Shown in pieces: positions 11,206 to 22,822 of a stretch of 64,000 bases of DNA (position 1 is the first letter of the stretch; each line of letters starts with the position of its first letter). The notes under the pieces were generated by a model, which was not told the DNA's origin, searched no databases, and saw nothing but the letters and a program-made list of their open reading frames with translations. The translations under genes and the position numbers were made by a program. The DNA is from Symsagittifera roscoffensis (lineage: Eukaryota; Xenacoelomorpha; Acoela; Convolutidae), in the NCBI RefSeq assembly GCF_963678635.1, contig NC_087062.1, positions 22,183,789-22,247,788 on the forward strand. Direction: 5' to 3'.

Positions 11206-11400
11206 CCGGGAAGACCGCTCAAAAACCGCTCAAAAATCACCGCAAGAAATGAGCGGTTTTTTAAGGAAGATTTGAGCGGTTTGAGCGGTTTTTCCAAAAA
11301 AAAACCGCCCAAACCGCCCAAACCGCTCAAACCGCTCAAATCTTGCTGGAAAACAGCTCAAACCGCTCAAATCTTGAGCGGTTTTTGAGCGGAATCTCGA
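11206..11400. repeat. Inverted AAACCGCTC repeats, right end of FB-1
   Basis: AAAACCGCTC and GAGCGGTTTT alternate again up to the right terminal repeat, mirroring 7117-7690. Confidence 0.75.
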
Positions 11401-11406
11401 CCCGGG

Positions 11407-11515
11407 TTGTGCGACTCTCACTGATTGCAGAAAGAAGGGAGAGCACTGCGATACCGACCATGGACACTGTCGGCTAAGGATTGCTTATCTCTTCTCATTA
11501 GTGTACTCGGGTTAA
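11407..11515 (+). pseudogene. 3' half of the small cysteine-rich protein gene
   Basis: Directly after FB-1 the plus strand reads, in one frame, three cysteines spaced 6 and 6 residues apart, then a short hydrophobic tail and TAA at 11513. If 7100-11408 is removed, so that one TT copy remains, this frame joins the 6955 frame exactly. A further cysteine codon forms at the junction and the coding length becomes about 83 codons. The exact fit is the main evidence that both halves belong to one gene. Confidence 0.6.
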
Positions 11516-12020
11516 GACGCGTTTATGATAGCATAAATATCTGATAACATACTTCAAAACCATTTCATATTTTCTTGAGATAGTTTCAACAAAAAAATGC
11601 GCATGAAATCATTGTTTGTGGAATGGGACAAAACTAACAATTGTTTCAGTTTTTCTTCATTACAAACTATACTTGGACTGAACCTCATAAGGACTAAGTG
11701 GACACAATAGCTGTAGCAATTTATCTTAAGATGACACATGTTATAACAAGAACGCTCTCATTTTAGGGCCAAGACTCCCGGGACGCTCTCTTTGAACTTT
11801 TGTAAACTAAGATGTGTGGATTACGGTAACTTTTCAAACATCAACTTTTTATTCAGTTGCGTTTCTAAAATAAAATTCAATTTTCAAGTTATTCTTTCTA
11901 AAAGTCATTTTGTCAATTTTCAGTAACTTGACTTCAGTTGTCTTCAATTTGATGTAATCATGCAATGGGAAAAGTTATTGCATGTCAGGTTTGAAATATC
12001 GTGCATCGAAAGTCACGGTA
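11516..12020. other. Non-coding AT-rich stretch
   Basis: No gene or repeat that I can name. It may contain the 3' untranslated region of the split gene. Confidence 0.4.
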
Positions 12021-12786
12021 AACTAGTCGATTCGTAGCACTCTTCAAATCGGGCTAAAAGCCGGCCTCATTTTGCAACCGAAAATTTGGGGTTGGTTGGG
12101 GTTTCCTAAACCTAGTCCTAAAATCCTAGCAGAGCTAAGGTGCCTGCTGTCGTCGTTGTTGACTCGATTACCGTTGTAGCTCCTTGTCTTGGTAGTTGCT
12201 AAGGTGAATGCTGCTGTCACCAAATAGTCCTCTCTATTGTAGACAATTGTCTTGGTTGGTCATAGAGCTACTGTTGCTCCTGTCGTCGTCGAAGTGTTGA
12301 TTCATGTTGACGGTCAATTTCTAGCTCGTTGCTAAACCCAGTAGAACTAAGGTGGCTGCTGTCATGGTGGAAAAGTATATTCTTGTTGTAGACTGTTGCA
12401 TTCTTTGCTGGTTGATTTATCGATAGTAGAGTCGTCAACTCAAGTACATTGATAAATTGGGCATTGTTTCAAAAAATGTTGCAAATTTTCTAGTTGTGGC
12501 TGAATGTTATTGTCGATAAAAAGGTAATTACCAAAAAAGTGTCGTTTTTTAAATAATGCTCTCCCGGCAAAATTTGATGCAGGTTGGTTTTAGTTGGTCG
12601 TTGTAGAAGTGATTATCATTGAATAATCTGTGGGTCAGGTCGTATAACCTACTGCAGAATAATTGCTATAAGTATTAGAAAGATGTTTTATTTTTGAACT
12701 GTTTAATTTCGGCTGATGGATGAAAGATCGATCAAAATGTCGATAATCTTTCCTGGTTTCCCTGATTTGGTGTAACCTATAATCTT

Positions 12787-12993
12787 CTACTCGGTTGTAG
12801 CGGCTGGAGTGCTATCCTTGTCATTTGGCGAGGAGTCGGTCGGCGCTGTTGGATAAAGCAAAAACTTTGGGCCACCAGGGGCAAACCGTATTGCGTGATT
12901 TTTCAAGATACCACATCGAACGCGTACATTGTATTGTCTAACTTGATGGTCAAGTGATGAGATTGGGGATTCAAAGCGGCCTAGAGACCACAT
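12787..12993 (-). pseudogene. BEL/Pao integrase C-terminal domain
   Basis: Residues near the start read MWSLGRFESPI, followed by VRQYNVRVRCG and PGGPKFLLYP. This fits the C-terminal domain after the Pao integrase core (W-x-L-G-R, then a VR-x-V-x-V strand and a proline-rich end). It ends at a TAG 12787, close to the expected end of pol. Confidence 0.55.
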
Positions 12994-13441
12994 ACCTCGC
13001 TAAGTGAGTTCTCCTAATAGCCATACTGGTTGTCGGTCGGCTACCTTAATTGTTTCAGAAGTCCATTTCTGGCGGAGAAGCGTTGACACGAATTCTCCAT
13101 AAAGCGTTTCCAGTGTTTCGTGATCGTCGATGGCAGCGTTGATAGTTTGAATGGCATGCTGGCGAACATTTGTCTTTGAAGATAGTGTTTGGGCGTGAGG
13201 GCTCCAAAATAGTTTTGAGATGAAGAAACTGTGGTGATCGGTCTAGCTGTGGTGATCGGTCTGAAGTTAGTCGATGGTTGCGTAGAGCTCTTTTTCGGCT
13301 GTTGTAAAACTTGTTCCGTTATCGGATCAATTCATAGAAGTAGTTCTTTGTCTAGCAAAGAGCGGCGAAACCTAATGAGGGTAGCATTGGCAGAGAAATC
13401 TTGACACATTTCGAGGTGCACGGAACGTGTAGTTAGGCAGA

Positions 13442-13780
13442 TCAGAATGAGTCCATATCAATATTTGTAAGAGTTGGCTGTCTGAGAGGTAAAACGTCCG
13501 AAAATATCCAGTCCGCTATTTTGAAAGGGAAGGGTTTTTCAGATGGAAAGCGGGCGTATGGTAGAGCTGCTATTACAGGTTGGATATCATAAGCTGATTG
13601 GCGGCGGCATGCGTAGCAATTGTTGCAGACTTTTCGAATCTGTGATCTGGCGTGTAGAATCCAGTAGTCGGCTTGTAAAGTGTTACTGATGTGCTCTGGT
13701 TGAGATTGCTGGTTTGTGACTTGCATAATAGAGGGGTGCTTTCCGTCAATAATGATGTGGTTTTTCGAACTTAAGTCCAT
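13442..13780 (-). pseudogene. BEL/Pao integrase N-terminal zinc domain
   Basis: The frame contains DYWILHARSQIRKVCNNCYACRR, matching the Pao integrase zinc region (fxWI-xxxR-xxIRKV-xxxC-xxC-xR), and then a LPYARFPxxxPF motif that leads into the catalytic core. The histidine pair lies upstream near QPEHISN. The DDE core that should follow towards 13000 is broken up and not open. Confidence 0.6.
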
Positions 13781-13904
13781 TCTAGATTTTTAAAGGCGTT
13801 CATAAGCTCGAAGAAAACCTTTATCGACGATGTACACGGAGAGGAGTCTAATGGATAAAATTGATTAACAACTTTTTTGGGTGGCATGTTTGGTGGCGTA
13901 AGTG

Positions 13905-14151
13905 GAGGAAACAAGGAACCCACTCACAAGGCAATGTTATTCTGCCGCAACCAACAGGCCTTACCAGCAGCAGTCAGACTGAAACCACATTTTGACGTCG
14001 AACGAAATCACCAAGCAGTCGCAGCTAGAAGCTGCGACTGCTTGTCGATTTCGTCCGACGTCAAAAGGTTGTTTCAATCTGACTGCTACTGGTAAGGCCT
14101 CTTGGTTGTGGCAGAATAACATTGTCTCGTGAGTGGGTTACTTGTTTCCTC
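13905..14151. mobile_element. 247-bp palindromic MITE-like element in the BEL integrase
   Basis: The left arm from GAGGAAACAAGGAACCC (13905) is mirrored by the right arm ending GGGTTACTTGTTTCCTC (14151). The two arms match at roughly nine of ten positions and meet at GCAGCTAGAAGCTGC near 14027. It interrupts the BEL/Pao integrase reading between 13780 and 14150, so it inserted after the retrotransposon. Confidence 0.8.
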
Positions 14152-14536
14152 AATTCGCTAGAGATGGGGAAAAACAAAGAAGTTGTGTCTTATGGTGTTG
14201 TGCAAACCAAAGACTGGTCTCTAGCCTTGAATTCGGGTCTTTTCGCTGCTCTGAGTACGAAAACAGTTGCTCGAAGCAGTCCATTCTATTGCGAGCAATT
14301 TTTAATTGTAATACATATAGTTTTGGGTCCAACGATGTTTGATTGAGCGATGAAAAACTGTCCGTGAGAGTGCTCGTCTGTGTTATCTGTCGAAAAGAGG
14401 GATGAATTGATTCAGAACATGTAGTTTTCGGCTGTGAAATCTGAAGTGGCACGGGCCATTGCTGGTCCGATGCAAAAAGGAGATCGGGTCTATAAAATTT
14501 GGCGTGAATTGGCAATGAGAACTCCTTGGGTTCCAT
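14150..14536 (-). pseudogene. BEL/Pao region between RNase H and integrase
   Basis: This 128-codon frame is in the right place and orientation for the connector between RNase H and the zinc domain. The reading includes FARKFYRPDLL-like and LARNRMDCFEQL-like stretches but no catalytic motif. The assignment rests mainly on position. Confidence 0.4.
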
Positions 14537-14593
14537 CGTCTGCAGGGTTACGGTTTCTTGTGCAGTATTTCCACTGCGAGGCTATGAAGGGTC

Positions 14594-14854
14594 TCATATT
14601 TCTCCGACACAGTTGGCTACAAATAGTTGCTGTCTTTTATCAGTTCCGTGTACCAACTGCAGAACTGTGCTGCTATCAGTCCATAGATAGGTTTCAGCGA
14701 CTATGAATTGCTGCTGAGGCTTGATGAATTTTGCAAGTCTGGCTCCTATCAAGGCTGCTTGTAATTCCAGCTTGGTTGTCGTATGCTGTTTTTTAAGATC
14801 AACTCTAGCTTTTTTCAAGGGCAAACGATTTACTTCTTTGGTCTCTGATCTCAT
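14594..14854 (-). pseudogene. BEL/Pao RNase H domain, copy 1
   Basis: KLELQAALIGARLAKFI, followed by YLWTDSSTVLQLVHG and FVANCVGEI, is the BEL/Pao RNase H signature (helix with LELxAAxxGARL, then LWTDSxxVLxWI, then FVANRVxEI). The tandem-duplication boundary at 14558 falls just past the 3' end of this domain. The second copy at 22823-23083 is identical in translation. Confidence 0.8.
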
Positions 14855-14949
14855 CTATGTAAACGAAATATGCGACGGAAGCAAGAGCGGCATAGGAAGC
14901 GTCGGAGAAGATTTGCAGGAAAAATTTTGACTTCTTATGGATGATTTCA

Positions 14950-15768
14950 ATTAGTAGTGTGAAAAATTCTGGCAACTTTTTGTTGCTGCGATAGTATTCC
15001 TATGAGAATCTATATCTCCAAACACTTTGCTTCCAATTGCGGAGGTGATTAGTACTTGGCGCGGCAAGTTCTATTGGATCAATCACCGATGATGAAGTGT
15101 GAAGCCGATTCGTTGAGTTGGTTTCTTTTTCAGTAGGTCAGAAAAATTGGTTGGCTGGAATACAAGTGAGTCGCTGAAAATGTTCTACTGAATTCCTGAA
15201 GGTCATTTGGTAGTAGGTTTGTCGAGAAGTTCGTCAAAACTGATGGCTCATTGTTTTTCAGGAATTGATGCATGAAGTTCGCTATTGATTGTTATCTCTT
15301 TGTAAGACTAAAGCTAACGGTATCAAGGACATATTGCAGGTCGTTGAAGAGTCGTTGAGTTTCACTGATGCTGTCGGTTGATTCTTAGGAGTTTTCAAAG
15401 TAGAAGTTATTGTGAAGAAGGTCTTTCACATGAGGGAGGATCGATTCATTGCTGTCGGCACAAGTTTGCAATGGAAAGTTGGCGCGAGTGGATGAGCACT
15501 TTGCACCAAAGACAAAACGGGTGTATTCATAGAAATCTAGTTTGGTGGTTCTCCAGAGATATCAGAGAAAAATTCGGTCTTCTGGCTGAACAGATACTAG
15601 CATATACATCTCTTCTATGTCGGCGTTAATTGAGTATTTGCATTTGCGAAATCGACAAATTACGGCAATTAGGTTACAATTCCAGTCTGTTGGGGTCACT
15701 TTCAACTCGTGTTTGCATCTTTTTGAACTGCTGGTAGGCTGAAGCGTAATTGTTTCGCAAAGTTGCAT
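14950..15768 (-). pseudogene. BEL/Pao reverse transcriptase remnants, copy 1
   Basis: The open part at 15562-15768 contains CRFRKCKYSINADIEEMY and VQPEDRIFL, the Pao-type RT segment in which the first catalytic Asp sits (ISADIExMF-xxIxV-xxxDrxxLRF). Further downstream the RT reading is interrupted by many stops, and the YVDD box could not be identified cleanly. Confidence 0.65.
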
Positions 15769-15929
15769 TGGGTTGCTTTAGTTTGATTTGTAGCGGTTGA
15801 TTTTGTGGGTGATTGATTTCCGGAGGTTTTCAATGCTTAGCGTTTGCCTTTCGATAAGGTTAATTTGGGTGTAGATACATACAATTCATTCTCCAGGAGT
15901 TGACAAGGAGTGTTGAAAGCTCTATGTCA

Positions 15930-16340
15930 TCCGGTGATACTTTTTCATGTGTTGAGGCGTCACGAAAGACATCTCTCTCAAACATGTTGGCAGTTGAACC
16001 TCCAATGGTCCATCCAAGGGCTGTTGCAATTGCTCGAGGGGCAGAGTCAGGTCCTTTGATAACTGAGAGTGTCGTAATTAAGTCGATGTTGGCTGTTTCC
16101 TGAAAATTGAGACCTGATTGTTTTAAGTTGGGAAATGTGATGTGGCGAGGATGATTTTAGGTTCCGCAAATGCCGTTGAGTGTGTTTGGCTGAAAATTCT
16201 CAAGTCTCAAACTTTGAAGTATGTCAGCTCTTTTAATTTGGAATTCTTCGTTGAGGGTTCCAAGGCGATGAACAGTCAACTCTGTTGATCGGGCAGTGAT
16301 CTTCTTGGAGTCGTGAAAACCGTGAATGAAAAATTATTCT
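15930..16340 (-). pseudogene. BEL/Pao protease remnants, copy 1
   Basis: The minus-strand reading holds VIKGPDSAPRAIATALGWTI, which fits the end of BEL/Pao proteases (GPxGAPxAxxTxLGWxxxG). Before it lie diverged segments with stop codons. No clean DTG active-site motif was found. Confidence 0.5.
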
Positions 16341-16509
16341 GCAGTTTGTCTTTCTCCTAGTTGTAGGTAATCGGCTGTTGATGTAAGCATGTAGCTGTCG
16401 TTGCTATTGTTGTCTAATTAGTCCTGATGTACTTGTTTCTATGTCTCAACGTAACTAGCGCAGAGAGTAAGAGAAACTTCATAAATCTCTCTTGCTGTCG
16501 ATTCATGAA

Positions 16510-17737
16510 TTAGTCGTCTGTGATGAAGGCTGTTATGATTTGAAAGATGTCTGCTGGTAGTAGATTCTTCCTCGTGGAGGCTGATGTGATGTTGTCGGTT
16601 GCAGGTTGCGCATACTCGGTTGGAGGGGCAGTTTTTTTACCCAATGTTGTCCCAAGCAATGGAGGCTCAGGCTTTTCGAGAGAATGAGTTTTCTTTTTGC
16701 TTCGATTGACTGGTGTTCGTAATTGTCGCAATAGTAAGAGTGGTGTTCATGGAAAGAGAATCCGCAAACATTGCGGCTTTTCTGTTGGATTCCTTGTTGT
16801 TGGTTGAAGGTCGGTTATCGTTTCGAACAGATTGTTTGTCATCGTTTTCCGGTTTGGTTCACTCGAGTTACGATGTTTGCGAGAGGTGTTGCTGGCGTTA
16901 GAGACGTCTTCTTCAGGAAGGTAGTCGCAGGCTGAGGCAAGATTCCATAACCAGTCGTTAAACAGGGCAAGATTTGGCTTCTGTATGTCATTGTTTACAA
17001 GATACTGGGTCCATTGTGATCCTGATTGTTCACTATGATGAAGCTTGTTGACTGAAAATTGTAGATAAATTGTCCAGTTGGGGTCATTTGCAAATCCAAG
17101 AGTCAAGAAGTTTTCAACAAGGTTGCTAACGAAAGAAGAAAACTCCATGTGTGAGTCCTTTCGATGGGTCAATGGCGATCGAAAAATGTTTAATTGTCTG
17201 ATAAGGATTTTTACGATAGTGTCAGTGTCAGATCGTCCGAATCATCTCTAGAGTTCACGTAAGGCTGTAGTTTTCATCGCGCTGTTGCAGGCAAATCGAG
17301 CGCCCAATTGATTTGCTTTTCCTGTGGTCAAAGCCTGGAGGTGCGTCAGTTTATCGGAATCAAAAATTGGTTGATTGTGCACTGTGGCCTGAATAAGTCC
17401 AAACCACATGCTCAATTTCAATGGATCACCATCAAGTTTTTCCATTCTGAACTTTAAAAACCAGGAAGTCTGGCTGAACGTCACAGATGATTGAGTCCGT
17501 AGAGGAAGGTGTTGATACTGATGATGATTTGTTGTTGAAGCATTAATCGGTTGAGCTGCGTACTACGTCGACAAGGTGGTTGGGATTTCGAAACTGTTCT
17601 ATGGATTGGTTGCTGTCGTCTGAATTAAGTTGCATCTGCTGGTTGATGTTGCTGCGTAAACTGAGAGCTGTTGTTGATGCAGAGGTTGCTGCTGGTGCAA
17701 TAGTTGTTGCTAGAGTGAAAATTATTGATGTCGTCAA
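16510..17737 (-). pseudogene. BEL/Pao gag remnants, copy 1
   Basis: Three consecutive frames (17543-17737, 17248-17484, 16747-17172) plus 16510-16731 make up a gag. The middle frame has EKLDGDPLKLSMWFGLIQA, then KLTHLQALTTGKA, the conserved BEL gag core (KFDGDPxxWxxFwxxF ... KfxyLxxxLxGxA). The following frame continues with LPxLxxxxFSVNKLHHSEQSG-type sequence. Frames change at least three times. Confidence 0.65.
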
Positions 17738-17937
17738 AGCTGTACTTCTGTACTTAGTCCGAAAAATTTTACTCTACATGTGTGTAGACGTTTGATCATT
17801 TTCGGTGGCTGTCAAAACTGTTGTTCAAATGATCTGCAAAATCAAAAAAAAATTGAAGGTTTGGATGACGTTGATGGTTGTTTCGTCTTCAGTGGGATGC
17901 TTAACTAGTCAATTTGTAGCACTGCTCAAGTCGGGCT

Positions 17938-19526
17938 AACAACTTTGCTTAAACGACGCTATCATAGAATTTTTGTTATAGGAATTTTGCATTTTCTTAT
18001 AAACAGTGGCTCTAGAAACGTTATAAGATAGGGATTTTTTAAAATATCAAAGTTGTAAGATAGCGACTTTTCTTGCAGCAAAATTGCTCTTTGTTAGTTT
18101 TTCTTATCTTTTTGTTGATGTTTATCTCCCAACAATGCTGTAAAAAAATCAAAAATTGATTTTATAAATGGCATTTGAAAAAGGTTGCTAAATTATAGCG
18201 GGATCTCTCAAATTTTGGATAATCCGGTGAATATTTTTTTCAGGTGAGTTCAGCTCACTAAAACACTAAAGAAAAGTTTCCTTATTACAAACTACCGTTA
18301 AATTCGTGAAAAAAAACAATAATTCAAACTCTGACTGGCCAAAATTGCAATTGCTACGAACCCTATAGTTTTTAGGCATTAAACAAATTTATGCAGATTT
18401 CATGCAATTTATTTTCAGACAGATCTCTATTTAAGTTTTTTTGTTTAGATATTATATGCTGACTAAATTCAGACTCTCTAGAGAATTTTTACAGGTTGAA
18501 AAGAGTAGAGCAGTCGAGTTTTTTTTGCCCTACACTTATTTCATATTTTTCAGGAAAAAAAACAGATTCTATCTGTCTGGAGTCGATTATTGTTTGCAAA
18601 ATGGTCTTAGATAAATCAATTCTATACTTATTTTGATGTGTCGATTTTCCTGTTCATAATAATTTTTTATCCATTTTTTTCAGTGCGGTAAAGTTGTAAG
18701 ATTGCTGAGTTTTCCTAAATTGTTGGATATTTTGTTGGTATCATCTGAACAACCCAAAGATTTATCTTATCAGCTACTCAGAGCAAAATTTGGATCCCAA
18801 AGTAAACTTTTGCCCGATGTATAACTTTTTTCCTGATGATACCAAAACTTTGTCTGCTGAAGACTGTTCAGATCTCCCCTAGAAACTGGTCAAATAGTGT
18901 CAAATATTATTACTTTGTCAACTATTGAGTATAATGTAACTTAATTCCACTCAGAGAAGTGCCGAAGTGAAAACTTCGCGAACTAAAACTCTTAGATATC
19001 AAGCAAGCAGGCGACAAAATCACTGAGTTTACTGCAAAAACACCCGTTTAACTATGCTTAAACCCCAGGATCCATCCCTGCTATCAATTTTTTCAAATAA
19101 ATTTATCTGAACAAAAAAAACCATATAGATGTCTCACTTTTTTTCTTTTTTTTCGAAAGTCCGGACAACAAATGGTAACTTGCCTTGGATCGCTACGACT
19201 ACTATGGGTTATCAGTTTTTGTTCCTTGGCGGTTGTTATTTTGGTCAATATGAGATCAGAAGTCCACAATTACTTGTTTGTGTCTAGAAATAGCCTAGAT
19301 TTAGCAATTATCTGATCGGGGAAAAAATTGAGAAAAGAAAATTTCAAGATTTTACTGCTTTACTTAATTAATTCACAAAAAACGGGTCTCATATTCAGAA
19401 TAAAGCTTAATGTTGAGGGTACATCAAAACATCATTTTTTTTTCGCTGGCTAAAGTTTTCGTTTCCTTGCTTAAAAACTAATCCGTTCACAAGGCCGAGC
19501 AAACAGTTGGTTGTTCATCGTTATTC
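17938..19526. other. Non-coding AT-rich stretch inside unit 1
   Basis: No gene or recognisable element. It repeats at 26167-27756 in unit 2. Confidence 0.5.
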
Positions 19527-19713
19527 CCCTGCTCTCTCGCTCTCTCGTTCTCTCGCTTTCTCTCTCTGATTTCTCTCTCTCTCTCTCCCCCCCTCTATCT
19601 CGCCCTCTTTCTCCTCTCTCGATCTACTGCTCTCTCTGACTCTCTCGCTCTATCGCTCTCTCACTCTCTCGTCCTCTGATTATTTCACTTGCTCACACTC
19701 ACACACACACACA

Positions 19714-19754
<41 letters not shown>

Positions 19755-19998
19755 GCTCTCATTCTCTCGCTATCGCTCTCATGCTCTCTCTCAGTTTTCT
19801 TCCTGTCTCGTTCTCTCGCTCGCTCTCTCATTCTCTCGCATTCTCGCTATTTTGCTCTTTCTCTTTCTTTCTCCAACTCAATCTCTCTTTCTACTGCTCT
19901 CCCGCTCTTTCACTCCCTCTATCTTTCGATCTCTCGATCTCTCGTTCTCACTCTCAATTTTTTGCTCTCTCGCTCTCTAGCTCCCTCACTCTCTTCAA

Positions 19999-20031
<33 letters not shown>

Positions 20032-20149
20032 GCTCTCCAGCTTTTTCTCTCTCACTCTCCACTCTTTCACCTTCTCGCTCCCTCCCTTTCTCTCTCTCCA
20101 ACTCTTCCTCCGCCTCCTCTTTCTCCTCCTCTTCCTCATCCCCCTCCTG

Positions 20150-20190
<41 letters not shown>

Positions 20191-20213
20191 ATTTCTCTTC
20201 TCTTTCTCGTTCT
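19527..20213 (+). repeat. CT-rich microsatellite with embedded CA repeat, unit 1
   Basis: About 690 bp of (CT)n/(TCTCG)n sequence, with a (CA)n tract at 19693-19715. Both strands show long Ser/Leu or Arg/Glu ORFs that are translation artefacts of the repeat. Confidence 0.9.
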
Positions 20214-21689
20214 CATAAAATTTTGATGCGTTAATGATGATAAGTCGGACCTAATACTTGGAGAGATTGGATTTTGGTATGAAAAGAATGTTCCGTTTGA
20301 TAGCTTTGGAACAGTTTGAGTAATGATCTTAAATCAATCATATACAAATCAAAGATCAATTTTTTTTGGTTGAATGTTTGGTTTGGTAAAACGTTTAAAC
20401 AAAAAACTAGGAACATTTTTGCAACCATTTAAAGTCAAAAAGTATCACTCTTAAAATCTACTCATTCAATAACTGAAATACATGAAACCACAAGTAAGGT
20501 TATTCAAAGAACTACTTCGTCTGAATTCATGGAAAAGGTGTACCTAGTCACAAAAATTGACATTCAGTTCAAAAATAATTAAAACTTTTTATCAAAAGGT
20601 CAGCGAAAATTTTGTAATCTTAACCTTTCGGAGCATATTTTTGCCTGAAGCTTGAAGCTCAACCCTCTCAATCGAAGATCCATTTTTGATCAAGTCAAAG
20701 AACTTTTGCTGAATCTCAAACAGCAATCTGAGGGATTTTAATTTGGTTGTTTTTGCAGGCTTTTTGTGTTTTGTTGTAAGCTAAAAAATAAGTGTGTATC
20801 TGAAATGATGTTTTATTATTAACCAGAGTGGGGCCTAACACGCATCAAATACTAAAATTTTTACCAATTTTTGTGATTTCATGTCACAGAGCACATCCAA
20901 GAAGTTGTAAAGATAATCTGAGTTTGAAAAACCTATCATGTATTTACCAAGAAAACATAAGTGTCGGGGTTGAAAAAAAAACACTTCTCAATCAAAAACA
21001 TTGTTATGAAAAAACCTCCTGGACCACTGCATACTATATAATAGAAAACATGTACGAAAAAATGAGCCATTTGCTTTGTTCCAGTATAGCATGCCGAGGG
21101 GGGAGGGTTTCAGGCAACCGCCCACCTTTAATTCTGGCTGCCAAGTTTTTCCAAAAATTCCCCTCTTTGGTACGGTTTTTAACAGATCCATTTCTGGCTG
21201 ATCATCATCAAAAACCTTATGCAAGCGCCTTTGTCGCAGAAACAACTTAATAGTGCTCAAATGGCCACTTTTCATAAGATGTTTTCCGTTTTTTAAAATT
21301 ATCGATCTTGTTGTTTTCCATATAAGTTTTGGGTTTTTTGAAAACTAGGATTAAAGATGAACTACAAAAAACGGTTTTTAGTGGGTAGCAAGCATGTTTT
21401 TTTAAAGACGGCTTTGTTTGAAATTAGTTTGCAAAGAATATGACAGCTGAAATGACAATTGTGTTTTTAAAACCATGTTTCTAGCAAAAAAGTATACAGG
21501 TAAGTTTGAATTGAACTCAGACTTATTTAAAATTATGTGTAGCAAAATTTTTTCAAGGAAATCTGAAAAATTGCTTTTAAATTTTATTAAAAAAACAAAT
21601 AGCTACAACTTTCAAAGAAAGCCGTCCTCGGCAGAGCCCAAGTGTCATGAGACGACCTTCGGTACCTCACTCTAGTCCATTTGTCTATC
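20214..21689. other. Non-coding stretch upstream of the Gypsy-1 gag, unit 1
   Basis: No protein-like frame. The 5' terminal repeat of Gypsy-1 should lie here if it exists, but I could not identify TG...CA ends or a primer-binding site. The unit 2 equivalent is 28439-29915. Confidence 0.4.
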
Positions 21690-22548
21690 TATATCTGTTA
21701 GTTGCTCCAGCAGCGTTGTTGGACGAACTTTTTTCTTAGCCTGAAGCTCCGAGACCCTCGGAGGACGAAGCAGAAGCCGCAAATCGAAATCTCCGCAATG
21801 CAGCCGCGAATAGAAGAATATACGAGGACAATAAGGATAGGAGACGTAAAGGCCCTCGGATAGGACATAACTGGTGCTATCAAGAGGCGGAATCGCGTCT
21901 AAAGTCTAGACTCTTTTTGTCGTTAGGCAATGAGGGGAAAAAGCGGTTTTTTGGAATCGTATCCCCAGTTAGACCTGCATACCTGTTGGTTCATCGATTT
22001 TCACATGAGTTGCGTTTTTTCTTATTTCTACGCACGTCTCAGTGCCCAAAACCGCGTTGCGCAACTGGCCGTTAGAACTGGAGAAAGCGACCTTCAAAAT
22101 CCTGTTTATTGGTCGCATTAGGGACATTGACGTACAACGTCAGCTGATCAAGGCTAAGGCTAACCTCAAAGAAACTTTACAACTGGCACTAGAGATTGAA
22201 AAAAGGGCCAAAACGTCGGAAGAATTTCAAAAATTACTACCGCACAACAATTCGTCATCAATCAATACAAATCCTATGCGGCCAGATCAAGTAAGAGCCA
22301 GCTTCCTCGGTACAGCAGTTCAGGAATCCAGTGAACAAAAGCCGTGGGAAGGTCAGAACAGATACAACCAACAACAAGTTCCGCCAAAACTTTGTTACTT
22401 CTGTGGCAATCCGTTTTCACCTGAACATTGCCGGTCTTGCCCGGCCAGAGAGGCTACTTGCAATGCGTGTAAAAAGAAGGGCCAATTTGCTAAAATTTGT
22501 AATACCACGAAGCGCCGGGTTAGCATGGTACAACAAGATGGTCAATAA
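21690..22548 (+). pseudogene. Gypsy-1 gag, unit 1 copy
   Basis: Gag coats the retrotransposon RNA. An upstream frame (from about 21720) reads AAANRRIYEDNKDRRRKGPR, then a frameshift leads to the 168-codon ORF at 22042-22548. That ORF has IRDIDVQRQLIKAKANLKET and two zinc-knuckle-like motifs: CYFCGNPFSPEHCRSC and CNACKKKGQFAKIC. In the second knuckle the usual His is Gln. The copy ends at the tandem junction without any pol behind it, so it is cut off. Confidence 0.7.
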
Positions 22549-22822
22549 TTGGATCAAGAATGGGGTATCGTACACGTAGGAGACTACAGTGAACCGGAAT
22601 AAGGCGTTATGGCGATAGACGTGGTACAAATCAATAACGTAGAACTTTAAAGGCAGAAGGAGGAAAACCTAGGAGCCTCAGTATTCAGATTCTGAATAAG
22701 AAAACAGTGGAAATATAATTGAGGAAGTTACCAAATGCTCAATTCAAGGACGTTGCAAGGTATCCATTTGGAATCACATACGTTGATTGTGCAGTGTTTC
22801 CACTGCGAGGCTATGAAGGGTC

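Larger units (their letters stand above)
7100..11406. mobile_element. Foldback-like element FB-1 inserted in a small gene
   Basis: The insert begins CCCGAGTCGAGATT (7100-7113) and ends AATCTCGACCCGGG (11393-11406), inverted repeats matching at 13 of 14 positions. It is flanked by TT at 7098-7099 and 11407-11408, compatible with a 2-bp target duplication. Inside are arrays of AAACCGCTC/GAGCGGTTT in both orientations at each end, and two tandem copies of a module made of a 0.7-kb unique-looking segment plus a GTCGCG-rich array. Internal GGGACCTCGACCCGGG ends at about 9175 and 11195 show nested or duplicated termini. No transposase ORF is present, so it would be non-autonomous. Confidence 0.75.
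12021..17937 (-). mobile_element. BEL/Pao retrotransposon, decayed, copy 1
   Basis: Read on the minus strand the order is gag, protease, reverse transcriptase, RNase H, integrase, as in BEL/Pao elements. All domains are broken by stops and frameshifts. A core of about 34 bp, AACTAGTC then GTAGCACT and TCGGGCTAA, is shared between 12024-12057 and 17903-17936; it may be the remnant of the terminal repeats, though this is weak. A palindromic element is inserted at 13905-14151. The right two thirds of the element are also duplicated at 22787-26166. Confidence 0.7.
14558..22786 (+). repeat. 8.2-kb tandem duplication, unit 1
   Basis: From TTGTGCAGT at 14558 the sequence is repeated from 22787 with an offset of 8229 bp (8226 near the far end because of small indels). 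In a 1.6-kb sample I counted about 15 substitutions, roughly 1% divergence. The unit contains the gag-to-RNase H part of BEL/Pao (minus strand), 4 kb of non-coding DNA with a CT-rich microsatellite, and the gag of Gypsy-1 (plus strand). Confidence 0.9.

Noticed and set aside
8303-11339. Long ORFs on both strands encoding Arg/Trp- or Ser-rich repeating peptides
   Set aside because: They follow the 28-70 bp satellite units exactly, overlap on both strands and have no non-repetitive domain.
12021-17937. Complete terminal repeats for BEL/Pao copy 1
   Set aside because: Only about 34 bp are shared between the two ends, too little to define them; recorded as weak evidence only.
19689-20234. 181-codon Ser/Leu ORF and its unit 2 equivalent of 239 codons
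   Set aside because: Translation of a CT microsatellite, open in several frames at once.
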